Below, one piece after another: positions 22,943 to 35,344 of a DNA stretch of 64,000 nucleotides (the stretch's first letter is position 1; every line of letters starts with the position of its first letter). Origin of the DNA: Sycobia sp. Sy_11. Lineage: Eukaryota > Arthropoda > Insecta > Hymenoptera > Epichrysomallidae. The notes beneath the pieces were generated by a model. The model did not search any database. It was given only the letters and a program-made list of their open reading frames with translations, and was not told where the DNA came from. Position numbers and translations under genes: made by a program. The stretch is taken from positions 814,501 through 878,500 of the forward strand of contig JACCIC010000124.1 in assembly GCA_018907035.1 (NCBI GenBank). The letters run 5' to 3'.

Positions 22943-23740
22943 AGGATGAGCTGTGGTTTGTCAGGATAAATTCAATTCAAATAAATACACGATCACTTTA
23001 ATAAAATGAAACACTATGAAAAGCTGATATGTATTCTGATGAAAGGAGTTTACATGTTTTGTAAAAAACTTTTAAAAATTCATACGGTCGCGTAAATATA
23101 TTGCCTTCAATATCCGCGCACACGCGCCTCCATCTTCACTCTATTGTTACTACAATCAATCTGCCCTTTTAATCACCTGATGAGCAGCGCTCTGCTCATC
23201 GGGCAAGTTAGGACAATACTTCGGACCTATCTCGACCTGCTTAATTGCGGGGCTTCTCCTAGTTATACGTCTGCACACTTTGTCTGCGCACTTAATTGCG
23301 GGGATTCTCCTAGTTATACGTCTGCGCACTGTACCGATACATTCTATATTTTATTCTAGAATATTCGCTAACATTCGGCCATGCTGAAGCATTGTTTGTT
23401 CTCAAACAATAGTTTTTTTTTGTTTTATTTATCTTATTCAAGTATGAATTTCTATTATTAAACAGTCTTACATGTTTGTTTTCATACAAAGATATAACTT
23501 TATTAAATGCATTATAATATTTTAATACATTATTATATGGTTACTACGTTATTGCGATCATACAAAAGTCTATTTATATTTTTATTATAAACGACATAGT
23601 ATATACATAATTTCAAGTATTAATAACACATTTTTATGTACACCATAGAAGTGCATTACCTTAGAGTCTCGATCGCTCTTTCTTACAATATTATAGTATT
23701 CACATACTTGATTTATTTTATGTAAGTTTTCGTTGCCAAT
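22940..23740. other. Possible LTR/UTR of the adjacent retroelement
   Basis: A less AT-rich patch at 23100-23360 contains a tandem duplication: TTAATTGCGGGG(C/A)TTCTCC plus TAGTTATACGTCTGC at about 23240 and 23291. Its position beyond the 3' end of the pol relic would suit LTR or 3' sequence, but no second LTR copy was found. Confidence 0.3.
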
Positions 23741-23755
23741 TACATTGTCTTTTTC

Positions 23756-24535
23756 TTATACAAGCTGTTGTTCCCCTTTGCATAACATATCACTGTCGAT
23801 TTCGTATTCTTTATCTAAATTATACCCTTTCCAAAGTTCTGCAGTTAAATCTGTATTACATTTGATATAAGTAATATCTACCAAGTTATATTTAATATTC
23901 CTAATTCGCCCCTTATCATATCTGGCCTTATACTGTTCTGGGCTTTTCGCAATGAATTTCCATTTATTATTCAGCATTTCCGACCGTTTGCTATATTTTT
24001 CATATTCTACAGTTAAGGTGCGTGTTAGACCTTCGCTAACTCGTGGTAAATAACCGTAGATATTGAATGGAGGTATACCTGTCGACTTACAGACCGTAAA
24101 TTTAATCGCACTCTATATTATTGATGTTATTATCCCATCCATTTTCTGCTGTTGATATTACCGTCGCGCTCATAGCGGGCAAAATCTTTTTTACTCATTT
24201 TTTAAGTCATTTCCTACTCGCGTATAGTTTATGTTTTCGGCTTCCGTGAAGGTTCTCTAGAGAAAAACATCGCGACCTTGAAGATCGTTCGGTACAATTT
24301 TAGATTGAATTGATTTTGGCAATAGATTTTCGAGCGTCATATTTTCTTCTATGAACCTTAACGATTTTACAATATTCTTTCCAAATCCTTCTAATTTGGA
24401 CTCTTTTTTGTGTATTTTAAATTCACTCCCTAATAAAAATGAAGCTTTTACGGAGCATATGGATGCTCCCGTATCTACGAGAGTGGATTGATAAGTTTCC
24501 GACCTGACCAAGAAAAACAACGTTTTTAAGAATTT
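23756..24535 (-). pseudogene. LTR retrotransposon pol relic: protease and integrase C-terminus
   Basis: Minus-strand fragments. At 24530-24257 lies an aspartic protease segment with the active-site motif STLVDTGASICSV, followed by stops. At 23977-23756 lies a stretch resembling the tail of an integrase (KARYDKGRIRNIKYNLVDI). Only about 280 bp separate protease from integrase tail, so reverse transcriptase and RNase H have been deleted. The protease frame begins inside a mariner relic at about 24.54 kb, where the two elements are fused. It is probably a Ty3/gypsy-type element, but the evidence is limited to these blocks. Confidence 0.55.
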
Positions 24536-24539
24536 CTTT

Positions 24540-25150
24540 TTATGTCTGAACATGACCTCCTCCAAGTCTGATACATTTCTCATAGCAGTGTTCTAGTCTA
24601 ATAATGCCATCTCTATAGACTGATTCGTCAAGCTCCTCAAAATACCCATTTACAGCTTCGATTACTTCTTCATTGTCCGCAAATCTCTTACCGCCAAGCC
24701 ATTTTTTTAGGTTAGGAAACACATAATAGTTACTCGGGGCATGTCTGGAGAGTAGGGAGGATGCGGCATCAATTCAAACTTCAGATCATTGATTTTAGCC
24801 ATCGCAACGATTGACGTGTGCGCTGGTGCGTTATCGTGATGAAACAAGATTTTTTTATAATAATAATATAATAAGTCTACGTAGTATTGGCCAGTAATAG
24901 TTTTACCCTTTTCAAGGTAATCAATGTATATAACACCTCTTGCATCCCAAAAAACAGTAGCCATAACCTTTTTCGCCGAAAAAATTGTTTTTGCCTTCTT
25001 TGAAGTTGGATCCCCTAGTCCAATCCACTGTTTAGACTGTTGTTTGGTTTCAGGAGTGTAGTGGTGGATCCAAGTTTCGTCAAGGTTAGGAATCGACGCA
25101 AAAATTCGCTTGGATTACGCTTATACAACGCCAAATTGATGGTAGAAATG
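24540..25150 (-). pseudogene. mariner transposase relic, 5' truncated
   Basis: Minus-strand fragments in order: the degraded first catalytic region DETWIHHYTPETK (about 25080), MATVFWDARGVI, FHHDNAPAHTS (second Asp) and HPPYSPDM, a frameshift, then FPNLKKWLGGKRF and the C-terminus. At the position of the third catalytic Asp the codon is AAC (Asn) in the corrected frame, so the catalytic triad is broken even without the frameshifts. The N-terminal DNA-binding domain and both TIRs are missing. It is a different family from those at 10, 22 and 52 kb. Confidence 0.8.
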
Positions 25151-25456
25151 TTCTTTCGAATTTTCAATTATTATTTTCAATTTGCAGTGCTATAGGCCAC
25201 TTAATACGGCCGCTGATGTGTCTCCTTATCAATCTGAAGGTCTGCCAGCCACACTGTACTTGATCTGGCGTATCATATTTCGATATATCGAGGTCTGTAT
25301 ATATGTAGACACTACAATAGCGCAGCTGGCTTCGTCAAGTCGCCGTGACGGACAGGTCAGGTATATCAGTGTAGAGCCAATATGCAGAGTGTATCTATTC
25401 TGCTGGTCAAAAAAATTTATGATGTGACTACATAAAATAATCCGGGTCTTTTTGTT

Positions 25457-25491
25457 AGTAGTAAATTTCTTATATTAAGAAATTTACTACT
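25457..25491. repeat. Perfect 16-bp hairpin
   Basis: AGTAGTAAATTTCTTA at 25457-25472, a TAT loop, and the exact inverse at 25476-25491. No run of U follows that would suggest a terminator, and no larger element was recognised around it. Confidence 0.85.
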
Positions 25492-25597
25492 TATAAATGC
25501 TGTATGTATTTTTTAAAACTTAATATAAAATATTATATAACGAAATCAAAACATTGAAATACTCAGATGTCTTGTTTATGATGAAAGAACAAATAAT

Positions 25598-25601
<4 letters not shown>

Positions 25602-25656
<55 letters not shown>
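25602..25656. repeat. (TA)n microsatellite
   Basis: About 26 TA units with one TG variant near the right end. Confidence 0.95.
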
Positions 25657-25657
<1 letters not shown>

Positions 25658-25659
25658 TG

Positions 25660-26999
25660 TAACATGTATAGGTTACCTGACTCTATACATGTTAATTTCT
25701 ACAACAGATGGGAAAAAAGGAGGGAAAAAGGGAAAAAGAGGGAGAGAGGAGAATAAATTCTAAATTTAATATAGCTAATCTATAGTTGATATATAGTTTA
25801 TATATAATTAACAGTTATATTTTTAGAATTTATTAGATTTTGATTGTGCACATTAAAAAGGAGCAAATAGAGATAATAATAAATACCTTCGATAAGAAAA
25901 GATAAGAGTAACAGGCGCATACACAGCTTTCTATAGTAGTTCCTCTTGTTCTTTGTAAGGTGGCGCCATTGTTGCTTTGTCTCGCTGCTATACTTATAAA
26001 TTTTTCTCTCTTAGACCCTGTGTGAACGGAATCGTGCGTTAACATAGCGTGGGTGCATATTATGTAGGGGTAGGATATCATTTATTATAATTTTATATAA
26101 TTTAATAAATCTACAATTTCTTTTCCTATTTAACTAAATAGATTTTCTTTTTATTTTTAATAGTAATAGAAAATATAATAATATCTCTTCCTGTACCTGA
26201 TAATTAAACCGTCCTTTCCTGGATTATTAATAATCTATTATTATATATTTTATTATTGAAATAAATTCCAGAATCAGAAGGTAGGTCTGAGGAAGAAATA
26301 TCTGTAAAGAACCTACAGTTATACAGTCTTTTCATCAAAGCACTTGGCGAATATAAATACGCCAATTTTGAACTCACGGAGGAAAAATTTTCTCTTATAT
26401 TTTTAAAGAAATTTTTCTTTTCTTATTATTGTTAAGAAAGAAAATTTAGTTTTTTTCCCTCGTTTCTTAGACTGCCTTTAAAGAAGTGATTAAAAGATAA
26501 AATTTTTTTTGTGTCTTTTATTATATCAGGTTATATACAGGGTCTACCCTCCTTACCACATTAGGTCGTTAACGACTAGGTGTCACCCGTAGACTTTAGA
26601 AATATACGTATTTGCGTTAGCGTGTTTGAAAATTTCTTCGCACAGGATATGCAGTGTAAAGTGTGCTTGACGTGACTTACTGCAGAAAGCTTTGCAAATA
26701 AAAATAATCATCTAGATTATTATTTTGAATTCTTCACATGCCCTGAGCCTATTTTCATCTTGCAAAAGTGGAAAAGGCAGCAGTGTTAAGTATTGTTTTT
26801 TTTTCCTGGACTTAAAATATATTATTTACTTATCGAATTGGTTTTTTTTGTTGTTTTTAATTGATTTATATTTTATTTATTTAGTTAATAATATAAAGAA
26901 ATAGTAAGAATTGATACCTCTCAAGGGGCGGAGACATCCAATCCTACAAATTATAACCAAATACAATACACCGAGTGTTTCATAAACAAGTACCCCATT

Positions 27000-27000
<1 letters not shown>
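25660..27000. other. AT-rich stretch without recognisable gene
   Basis: No gene identified. A short inverted repeat, AACATGTATAG and CTATACATGTT with an 11-base loop, lies at 25660-25692. A less AT-rich patch at 25910-26060 has no coding potential I can name. Confidence 0.5.

Positions 27001-27002
<2 letters not shown>

Positions 27003-27050
<48 letters not shown>
27003..27050. repeat. (TA)n microsatellite
   Basis: About 24 AT units. Confidence 0.95.
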
Positions 27051-27055
<5 letters not shown>

Positions 27056-27139
27056 TTGTATTGTATTGTAGATTTTTGCATTGAATTCATTAAATAATAA
27101 TCTTTTAAAAAAGAAATGAAATCTGCAAAAAACAACTTT

Positions 27140-27880
27140 TAACAAAAGTAAAATAATTAAGCGAGTTTGATGTACTTTAGCATAGTCACAATTTTGAATA
27201 CATCTCCTCATGTATTTTATAAAAAAGTTATATAAAATATTTTTCTAAATTCAGTAATAGATTAAGACAAAAAGACATACAATAACGTCTTAAAATAATG
27301 GATCATTAAAACAAATGGCTAAGTACATTTTATATGCAGCCCTATATGTATATTTTACACAAATAAATCTACAACTCTAAAAAATAATAATAAATAAATA
27401 GTTTTAACGGAAACTACAGCTTGATAAAGTAATGAGATCGTTTACCAATAGCCGAGTTTATTTTCACATCATTTGGTCCACGTGTGCACTCATAAAAAAA
27501 GAGTTCATTATCTTGAATAATCAATGTTTTTAGGTAAAAATTCTTTTGCTGTTTTTTCTGATAATTCATTATTATTAAAAAAAGTAGGTATGAACTTGCC
27601 AGGTCGATTCTCACAAAGTTTATAAGTAAACAAATCCATTATTGAATTTAAATATATATATATCTGAAATAATATACTTTTAAATGACTTAAATGTATTG
27701 ACTCTAAGGTAAAAGTACATAATCATATCGAAAATTATGTACTTTTCATTAATTGTGTACTTTAAATTAAAATTCATTTGGAATAGATTAATCAAATCTT
27801 CAGAGAGAATATGCAAAGAAAATACATCTACTTGAGAAGTACTTAAATTATCGCATAACTTCTTGCACAAATTTTCGCTA
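27140..27880 (-). pseudogene. Unassigned coding-like relic
   Basis: A minus-strand frame of about 120 codons (27870-27508) is followed, after a +1 shift, by about 40 codons ending at 27414 with DNELFFYECTRGPNDVKI. The long frames in very AT-rich DNA and the neat continuation across one frameshift look like a decaying gene. It is hydrophobic and aromatic in the middle and Lys/Asn rich. I do not recognise it. Its 3' flank at 27144-27173 shares about 30 bp with the flank of the relic at 15.33 kb. Confidence 0.3.
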
Positions 27881-27963
27881 ATATGATTTAAAAATTATTT
27901 CTAACCATTCTAGAATTTTTAATTTAGAATATTAAAATGATTTTATAAATATAAATATAAATA

Positions 27964-27977
27964 CACACACACACACG

Positions 27978-28069
<92 letters not shown>
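27964..28069. repeat. Compound microsatellite (CA)n-(TA)n-(GA)n
   Basis: (CA)n at 27964-27987, (AT)n to 28032, (AG)n to 28069. Same architecture as the tract at 12.5-12.66 kb. Confidence 0.97.
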
Positions 28070-28071
<2 letters not shown>

Positions 28072-28218
28072 TTTGGGCTCAGGCACTAAGGGCATCTGAT
28101 CAATAACTATCGTTAATATTTATATTATTTATATTTATATTACTTATATTTAAGTACCGGACTTTACTGGCCAAATTGAAGTTTATGAATGGTCTAAGTT
28201 AGATTATTCGAATTTTAT

Positions 28219-28650
28219 CACACACACACACACACACACACACAATATTATATTTGTATCGTAGGCAGTGCAACATAACTTAATTTCAAACACAAAATCT
28301 CCACCGTTTAAACTCTACAGTACTCTTAACACATAAGTGTTAAGAGTCTGTTTATAAATATAGTAACCGGAGAACTGAAAATCTGGAATCTACCTGGTGA
28401 AAATTTTTTTAAACATTCTTATTTTTAGCAAACGAGATATTAAAATTAATAATATGCTTATGAAATTAAATGTAATGCATTTAAGAAATCGAATTTGATT
28501 TAGCCAATTTAAAGAAATTCTTCTTAGTCAAATAATGATGTTTTTTTTAATTAAAAAAATATCGTATCAACTAAACTAGTTAAGAAATTTAAATATATAT
28601 TTTTTTAAATTATAAACAGTTCTTTATATTAAGCAAATATTTCGTTCTTT
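28219..28650 (+). repeat. (CA)n-anchored dispersed repeat, copy 1
   Basis: A (CA)n tract at 28219-28244 is followed by about 400 bp that recur at 45.68-46.09 kb, also directly after a (CA)n tract. Both copies contain an identical hairpin, ACTCTTAACAC / ATAA / GTGTTAAGAGT (28322-28347 here). No protein is encoded. Two readings: an element that carries or targets (CA)n, or an old duplication. Confidence 0.8.
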
Positions 28651-28659
28651 CAATTTGAA

Positions 28660-30160
28660 GCAATGCACACACACACACATAGCAGCAGCTAACACGCAGC
28701 TCAACGTTTTCAAACCTGCGGCAACTTTCAGGAAAACTGGCTATTTCGTAAAAGTATATTTATTTCAGTCCAACAAATATTCGTTTAAATTGTATTTATT
28801 TGAAACAAAAACAAATATGTTTAAAGCGAACAACTATTTTATAATTTTGTAAGAATCGTCTGTTTGAAATAAACAGTTCGGTCTATTTCAAGAGCAAAAA
28901 ATATTTGTTACCTTACAAATACTATTAAATGATTAGAATTTCTAATATACCATACTTGCCTTATTTTATACTTTTGTATAAAGTAAATTTAAAGTTTGTT
29001 TTAGTTGTGTAAGTAATTTTTAAAATTAAGATTTTTAGTACGTCAAACATGTTTCAGAGTTTAGTAATTCTCTCGGCTCCGCTCGAGATAGTAAAAGTAA
29101 CTGACTTATTAACCAGTTAAACAATCACTATTTATTAGGATTAAGTCCTAATAATAACCCTAATTAACATACTGATCGGGATGTCTAAAGCTTGAATGGC
29201 AAATTGTTTGCGGTGAACATTCACTTCCATTGCGTTTCGTACAATATAAAGATATTGCATATAATATATATAATACCTTTATTTAATAAAACTCTTTATT
29301 TAAATATATAAAAATTTTTTTCAGTGTAGACTTATTTCTATGACATATTTTGTTACTTATTTTTATGACATATTTGGTTACTTGTTTCTATGACATACGT
29401 TTTAGTTAGAACTAAAAAAATGTATTTTTGATTTAATTCTGTAACGTTTTTTCATTTAACTAAAATAATTAAATTGCAACAAAATATATGTACGTTTTAA
29501 ATAAATTAACTTAACATTTAGACAATATTCGTGGCCATTATCAGCAATTAATCTATGTTTAAGAATTCAATATCTCGAAAAAGCTGCTAATTATAGACTG
29601 TAAACTTTTCCAAAAATTATTTGATTGCTTTTTATATTTTTGTGTCATATCAGAAACCTATATAATCATATTTGACACATAACTACTTTATATGGAGAAG
29701 ACAGAGAAAGAGGAAAAGAGAGATAATGAGAGAGAGCGAGTGAGAGAATGAGAGAGCAAGAGGGGGAGGGGAAAAGAAAAATTCAAGAGGATTAACATGG
29801 ATTACTCGATGTTGGTGGGTGTTGTCATACCGTGTACCTGCATGTACCTGGAAGTTTCCTCTAACTGTTTCGTCTCTTTCTCTTACTCCCTACTTCCCTT
29901 CTCTTTCGCTGCACTCATATCCTATCATCTAATCCTGATCTATAGAATATGTATTCAAAATTTGAAGATAATCGGTTTATTTTTAATAGTTTTGGCACCT
30001 ATAAATTGCTGGCAATGGTCATCATGATTATCTCAATGTTAAGTTAATTTTATCAAAGCGATTTTGTTGTAATATAAATGTTTTTGTTAAATAGAGAAAC
30101 ATTACATATTAAATATAATACAATAACTATTTTAAGTAAGAAGTGAAAAGACAAAATAAA
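28660..30160. other. AT-rich stretch with degenerate repeats
   Basis: No gene supported. The TTATTTGAAAC and AAAAATATTT(G/T) blocks at 28.74-28.93 kb resemble 31.85-32.05 kb. The 29340-29400 stretch holds three degenerate tandem copies of CTATGACATATT. A purine-rich patch at 29.69-29.79 kb is simple sequence. Confidence 0.45.
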
Positions 30161-30169
30161 GTTATGCAT

Positions 30170-30320
30170 TCAAAATACATAAACATATAGTTATTGCAAT
30201 TAGACTATAACATTAAATATATATTTTTTTAGTTCTAAATATTTAAAAGATAGAAGTTATTTAATTATGAACTTCAGACAAAGAACGTGTTCAATGAATT
30301 TTGTTTCTGAAAACGTGCAC
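30170..30320 (+). repeat. Dispersed repeat fragment
   Basis: About 150 bp containing ATAGTTATTGCAATTAGACT recur at 45.46-45.60 kb in the same orientation. At 45 kb this segment lies directly left of the (CA)n-anchored repeat, whereas here it lies about 1.5 kb to its right, so the order has been rearranged. Confidence 0.7.
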
Positions 30321-30784
30321 ATTAGTGAAAAGTATAGGATTTTTTAGGACATTCTTAAACATAAGGGTATTAATAACTGATGCAAATATCTTATTTATTT
30401 TTATAATTTCCAATTAATAAATACATTGATCGATTGTATAACATTTAGTTTCTCTGGAGATTTTCTTTAATTTCAAATTTTATACATTCAAATACATACT
30501 TTCTTAACTATACAAATGGTTTCTTCATATACCATTAGTAAACCATTTATTCAAAATAAGTAATTTATATATTTAAAATACTGAAATGTTTATTTAAATG
30601 CAGTAAACATTTTTTTGATGTATGCAACTAAAAATTTATTTTAAAAAATTCGATTCTTCGTTTGAAAAATATTTATTTACTTTAAAGAAATATTTTTTAA
30701 CATAATTTGTTTAAATTTATATAATTCAAACAAAATATAAAATAAAGCTGTAGTATCTTAACTTATTAGACCGTTATTTTTGTA

Positions 30785-31224
30785 ATCTTCTAAAATTTTT
30801 AATAGTATAATAGATTTGGATGATTTCACGATTAATTTTTTACAATTTTTTTTAATAGTTCATGCTTGCTATAAAATCGCTGCGATGTAAATGTCGCGGA
30901 GATTTCTTGATAATCCAGCCTTGCTCTAATTGTAACGACAATTGCGGATTTTATGGAAATTGAATTTTCATGTTAAAAACTATAAATACATAGTGTACAT
31001 AGTCTTTCGAAGATATCTCGGTAAACAGTAAAATTTACAAAAATATATTTTAAAAAACCGTTGTACATCTCATTAAGATACATTTTTTTTATTCTATTTA
31101 ATTGGTCTCTACAAGGAGTATTTCTCGACAAAGATGTATACGAAGGCATCTGTATTGAATAAATGCGGGAAATCATTGAAGTCGCCCCGAGACGGAATTG
31201 TTGAACTTTTATCCAGATAAAACA
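30785..31224. repeat. Dispersed 0.44-0.5-kb repeat, copy 1
   Basis: Closely matched at 43.01-43.51 kb in the same orientation, from TAGTATAATAGATTT to AACTTTTATCCAGATA. Copy 2 carries about 80 extra bases. Both copies keep a 67-codon minus-strand open frame (here 31176-30973), but the differences between them are mostly amino-acid changing, so the frame is not under visible constraint. A degenerate relative may lie at 51.95-52.07 kb. Confidence 0.8.
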
Positions 31225-32140
31225 GGTCGCATTGACATTATTTGAATAATATTTTGAATCTGAATGCTATTTAACCTAAAATAAGTTTAGTAGAAAATTA
31301 TTTTAATAATTTTTCAAATATTTTAGAATTATTATAATGTGATTTCATATTAATAAAAAACATTTGCTTTTCAATGGGCATTTTTTCAAAGTGGATTTTT
31401 GAATAGTAATTGTAATTCGAAAGAAACCTGTAATTGTAATTTGTAACTTTACATTATAGCTTATGAACCCAATTGTAATTGCATAGTTTTAAGATGTTAC
31501 CATATATAAAACTAATACACAATTAAAGATTATTTATTAGGACCACTTTAATTCAAACAACACTTGGCTCACGTACAAACTATTTTAAAAAATCATTTGA
31601 AAATTATCGGAAATTATCATTTTCAACATTTGAATTTTTTGATAGTGTAATAAATACGAAGTTGAAATTTTGCAAAATGAATTTCTTCAAAAAATTAAAA
31701 AAAAATTGTCTTTAATTCGTTGATATCTGTCAATCCGAAAAACTGAATAATAAGACTACAATTTTATATAAACATGATTTTATCTGATAACATAATTTAC
31801 ATTGTACTAAGCACTGAAAAAAAAAGCTTAAATGCAAATGAGTTAAATTCGTTAAAGTAAAGGTGTATTAATTTCAAATCAATAAATATTTATGCAAATT
31901 CTATTTATTTGAAACGCTAATATATATATTGAAAACGAACAAATATTTTGTAATTTTGAAACAATCGTCTATGTGAAATAAGCGTTTATGTTTATTTAAA
32001 AAGCAAAAAAATATTTTTTACGTTATAAATACATAAATATTTCTAGTTTACATAAATTAATTATCTAACAACATGTATTGCATTTTAATATTATAGTTTT
32101 TACTTCTTTCTACTTACATTATCATTGTTAAAGAAGTTAT
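31225..32140. other. AT-rich stretch without recognisable gene
   Basis: Nothing identifiable apart from weak similarity to the 28.7-kb segment and an isolated CACTGAAAAAA end-like motif at about 31814. Confidence 0.45.
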
Positions 32141-33454
32141 ATATATACACTGAGAAAAATAATTTCTTGATTCAAGTAAATCGATGTATTATTTTATTTA
32201 CTGAGTTACTTGATCTAAAGTATCGAAATATTAAAATAAAGAAAATATTTCTTGTTTTAAAAAAATATTTGTTTCATGTGAGAAATTTGAATTACTTAAA
32301 TCGAAATTTACTAAATTCCATTAAATATTAACTTAAATTTCGAAAAAATTTCTAAGAATTGAAATATGATTTTCTGGAACCAAGCAATGACGCAAAACAT
32401 ATATAAATAAATATGTTATTAATCTAAGAAAACAATATTTTGAATCAGAAGGTTATAAAAACCAAAAAGTAATGCATCGAATTCAGTAAATCTAAATAGC
32501 TATAATTACGAATGAATAAAATAAAAAATACTTAAATTATAGAATGATGAAATCTGTGATCAAAGACAAAATTTTTCTGATACTATCAAAAGAACTATAT
32601 TATCGAATTAATTAAATAAAAATTTTCTTAGTTTAAGAAATAGATTAATCGAAATAATTCATTAAAATTATATACTTGAAAAATTCCAATATGAAGTTAA
32701 TATTACTTTATTCAAGAAATTTATGCGATTGTTCTATACCAAGTAAATATTTTCTTTAACCAAGTAATCGCATAAACTTGAACCAAGTAGTTACTAAAAT
32801 AAAGCTTCTATTTTCTAAACAGCAGAACACAAATATTGGGAATTAAATAAATATTTTCTTATTTTGAGAAAATATATCCTTCAACCAATAAATTCACATT
32901 TAAAATCAAGAAAAGAAATTCTTGGATTAATTAAATATCTGCTAGATTTTTGTCAAGGTTTTTTAAAAAATGGGTGGCTGAGATTGGAAATTAAATAAAT
33001 ATTTTCTTATCTAAAGAAAACATATCCTTGAATCAATAACTGAAGATTTTGAATCAAAAAAATTAGTTATTTGACTCAAGCCTACAGAATAAGTAAATAT
33101 ATATTTGGATTAAGAATTTCAATGCTACACTCAAGAAATTTCATTTAAAATGAAGAATTTGATTCCTATCTGTAAAACAATATTTACTTGAAATAGGTTT
33201 TCATTTTCTAGAAACATGAAAATTCAAGTATATTAAATTTTTAAAAGTAGTGCTTAGTGTTTCTTGATTCAAAAGATTATTTTCTTGCCTTAAAAAATCA
33301 AAAGTTGAAACTAAGCGAATAATTTCTTGAATTCTTTTACAATTTATACGTTAATTTATTTTTATTACATTTATTTTATTACTTTTAATTTTAAATTAAC
33401 ATTATATTATTTGATTAAAGTCGCATAATTAATTTATTTCGCTTAAAAAAACTT

Positions 33455-33545
33455 CGACCTAACCGGTATTCCATCCGCAAACCTTTGGATTCGCAAGCTA
33501 ACGCCTTATTAATTACGCTATCGCAGTACGCTGTGGACAATCGTA
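33455..33545 (-). ncRNA. tRNA-like segment (possible SINE head)
   Basis: Read on the minus strand, the segment contains ATAGCGTAATTAATAAGGCG, an approximate A box, and about 40 bases later GGATGGAATACC, a degraded B box. This spacing and the GC-richer composition resemble a tRNA-derived SINE promoter. It is present only in the left arm of the foldback; the right arm lacks it, so it may be a separate insertion or a right-arm deletion. Confidence 0.3.
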
Positions 33546-35086
33546 AAAATCTTATATATCAATTTTAGATTTCTTATAGTACATTATGAAATTAGTTTAT
33601 AGATTAAAATGAATAGTATATACATTTATTTATCATATATACTTATATTATAACAATTTATATATCGTTTTGGTTTAAAAACGTGATTTTCCAGATCCAA
33701 ATAATATTTTCTTAAATTGAATCATAATACGTATAGGAAATCGAAAAATAATTAATTTTTGTATTTATATCACAGAAAACAAATGGTTCTCATATCAAGT
33801 CAATATTTTTGTGTAACTAAAAAAATCAAGTTAAAAAATGTTTAAAAAATATAACATGCAGATTTATAAATTAATTATGCTTTACGTATGCATATACTAT
33901 ATATATATGAATAGAAGATGGTAAAAGAAATTATTGAAGAAATTCCTTATTGAAGAACTTATTCGCTTCAATTCAAAATTACAGGAAAACCCAGTTCCCA
34001 GTATTATCAATTTTTATACTATAGTGTACAACTCAAGATTATTATATTGTTAAATTTTGAAACAAATCTCTGAATATAAGGAATTGGGTTCTTGAGAGAA
34101 GTTAATTAATAAGCAAGCAATTTCTATCAGTCTAAAAATATTAGATATAATTAATAAATATTATATTTAGAATAACTTATACTTATAAATAAGTGATATT
34201 TTATATTTATATTTGATCTTTTATAATATATTTAATATTTTTCATTATAAACTAAGAAGTAGTAAATTTAGTTTTTACATTAATAAATACAAGATTATTA
34301 TTTTCTTAACTTATGAAGCCAATATCTCAATGTAAGAAATTAAGACCGTGAAAGTAATTATTTATACAGTTAATCGTTCAACTAAAAAAAATACTAGATA
34401 AATATTAGTAGATCTTGATTAAAATGTAGTCAATAAATTTTTATGTGACAGTATATTAAATAAATATTTTTTAGATTGTGAAATAAGTTGCTTCGAATAA
34501 TAAAACCAGCATCTAAAAAAATCCTTCAAGAACTCGTTCGCTTGAATTAAAATGATATAAGATTGATATTTTACTATATGAGATAATAAATAGGAAATTT
34601 GTTTTTTGATAAATAAATAATCTCTAGATTTAAGAAAATAATTTTTGTGTGAAATTCAGCAATAATAAAAAATATGATGTAATCTAGGTAAGTAATTTCT
34701 TACTTTTTAGCTAATTTCGAGAAATCCATAACTCATTCGGTTTAATTGAACCGATGTTGTAAAATATCTAGCTTATGTCGTTTTAATTCAAGAGAATAAG
34801 TTCTTGATGAAGGAATTTTTTAGATTCTGGTTTTCCAATTTTAAGCAACTTATTTTGCAATCTAAGAAAATATTTGTTTAATTTTAATTTAAGAAATAAT
34901 TCTTTCTCCAATACACTGCAGATAAATATTTACTTGATATTAGCAAATATTTTTTCAGTGATATAGAATAATACAAAAATTAATTATTTTTCAGTTTCAT
35001 ATACCTAACAAAATTACATTTTATATATTATTTATGTATTATTCTATATCACTGAAACAAAATTTGCTAATATGAAGTGTGGAGCG

Positions 35087-35210
35087 ATCACGAGCAATGC
35101 AATAATAAGACTAAAACAAAAGATCACGCGTGAAGAGTTCAGTAACATATAACTGGCTTAAAAACTTTGAAATATTTCTTAGAAATAAACCATCATTTAA
35201 AAACTTCCTG

Positions 35211-35266
<56 letters not shown>

Positions 35267-35344
35267 TTTTAAGAAAGCTATATGTTACTGAACTCTTCAC
35301 GCGTGATCTTTTGTTTTAGTCTTATTATCGCATTGCTCGTGATC
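35087..35344. repeat. Central kernel palindrome of the foldback
   Basis: Arms of 66 bp at 35087-35152 and 35279-35344 match with a single difference. They include the CG-containing block GATCACGCGTGAAGAG, unusual in this AT-rich region. A (TA)n tract (35215-35262) lies at the centre. The identity is clearly higher than in the outer arms. Confidence 0.9.

Noticed and set aside
23177..23205. CTGATGAG stem as a second hammerhead
   Set aside because: A stem follows, but there is no GAAA core segment after it.
30973..31176. 67-codon frame conserved in two repeat copies
   Set aside because: Differences between the copies are mostly amino-acid changing, so retention is explained by recent shared ancestry.
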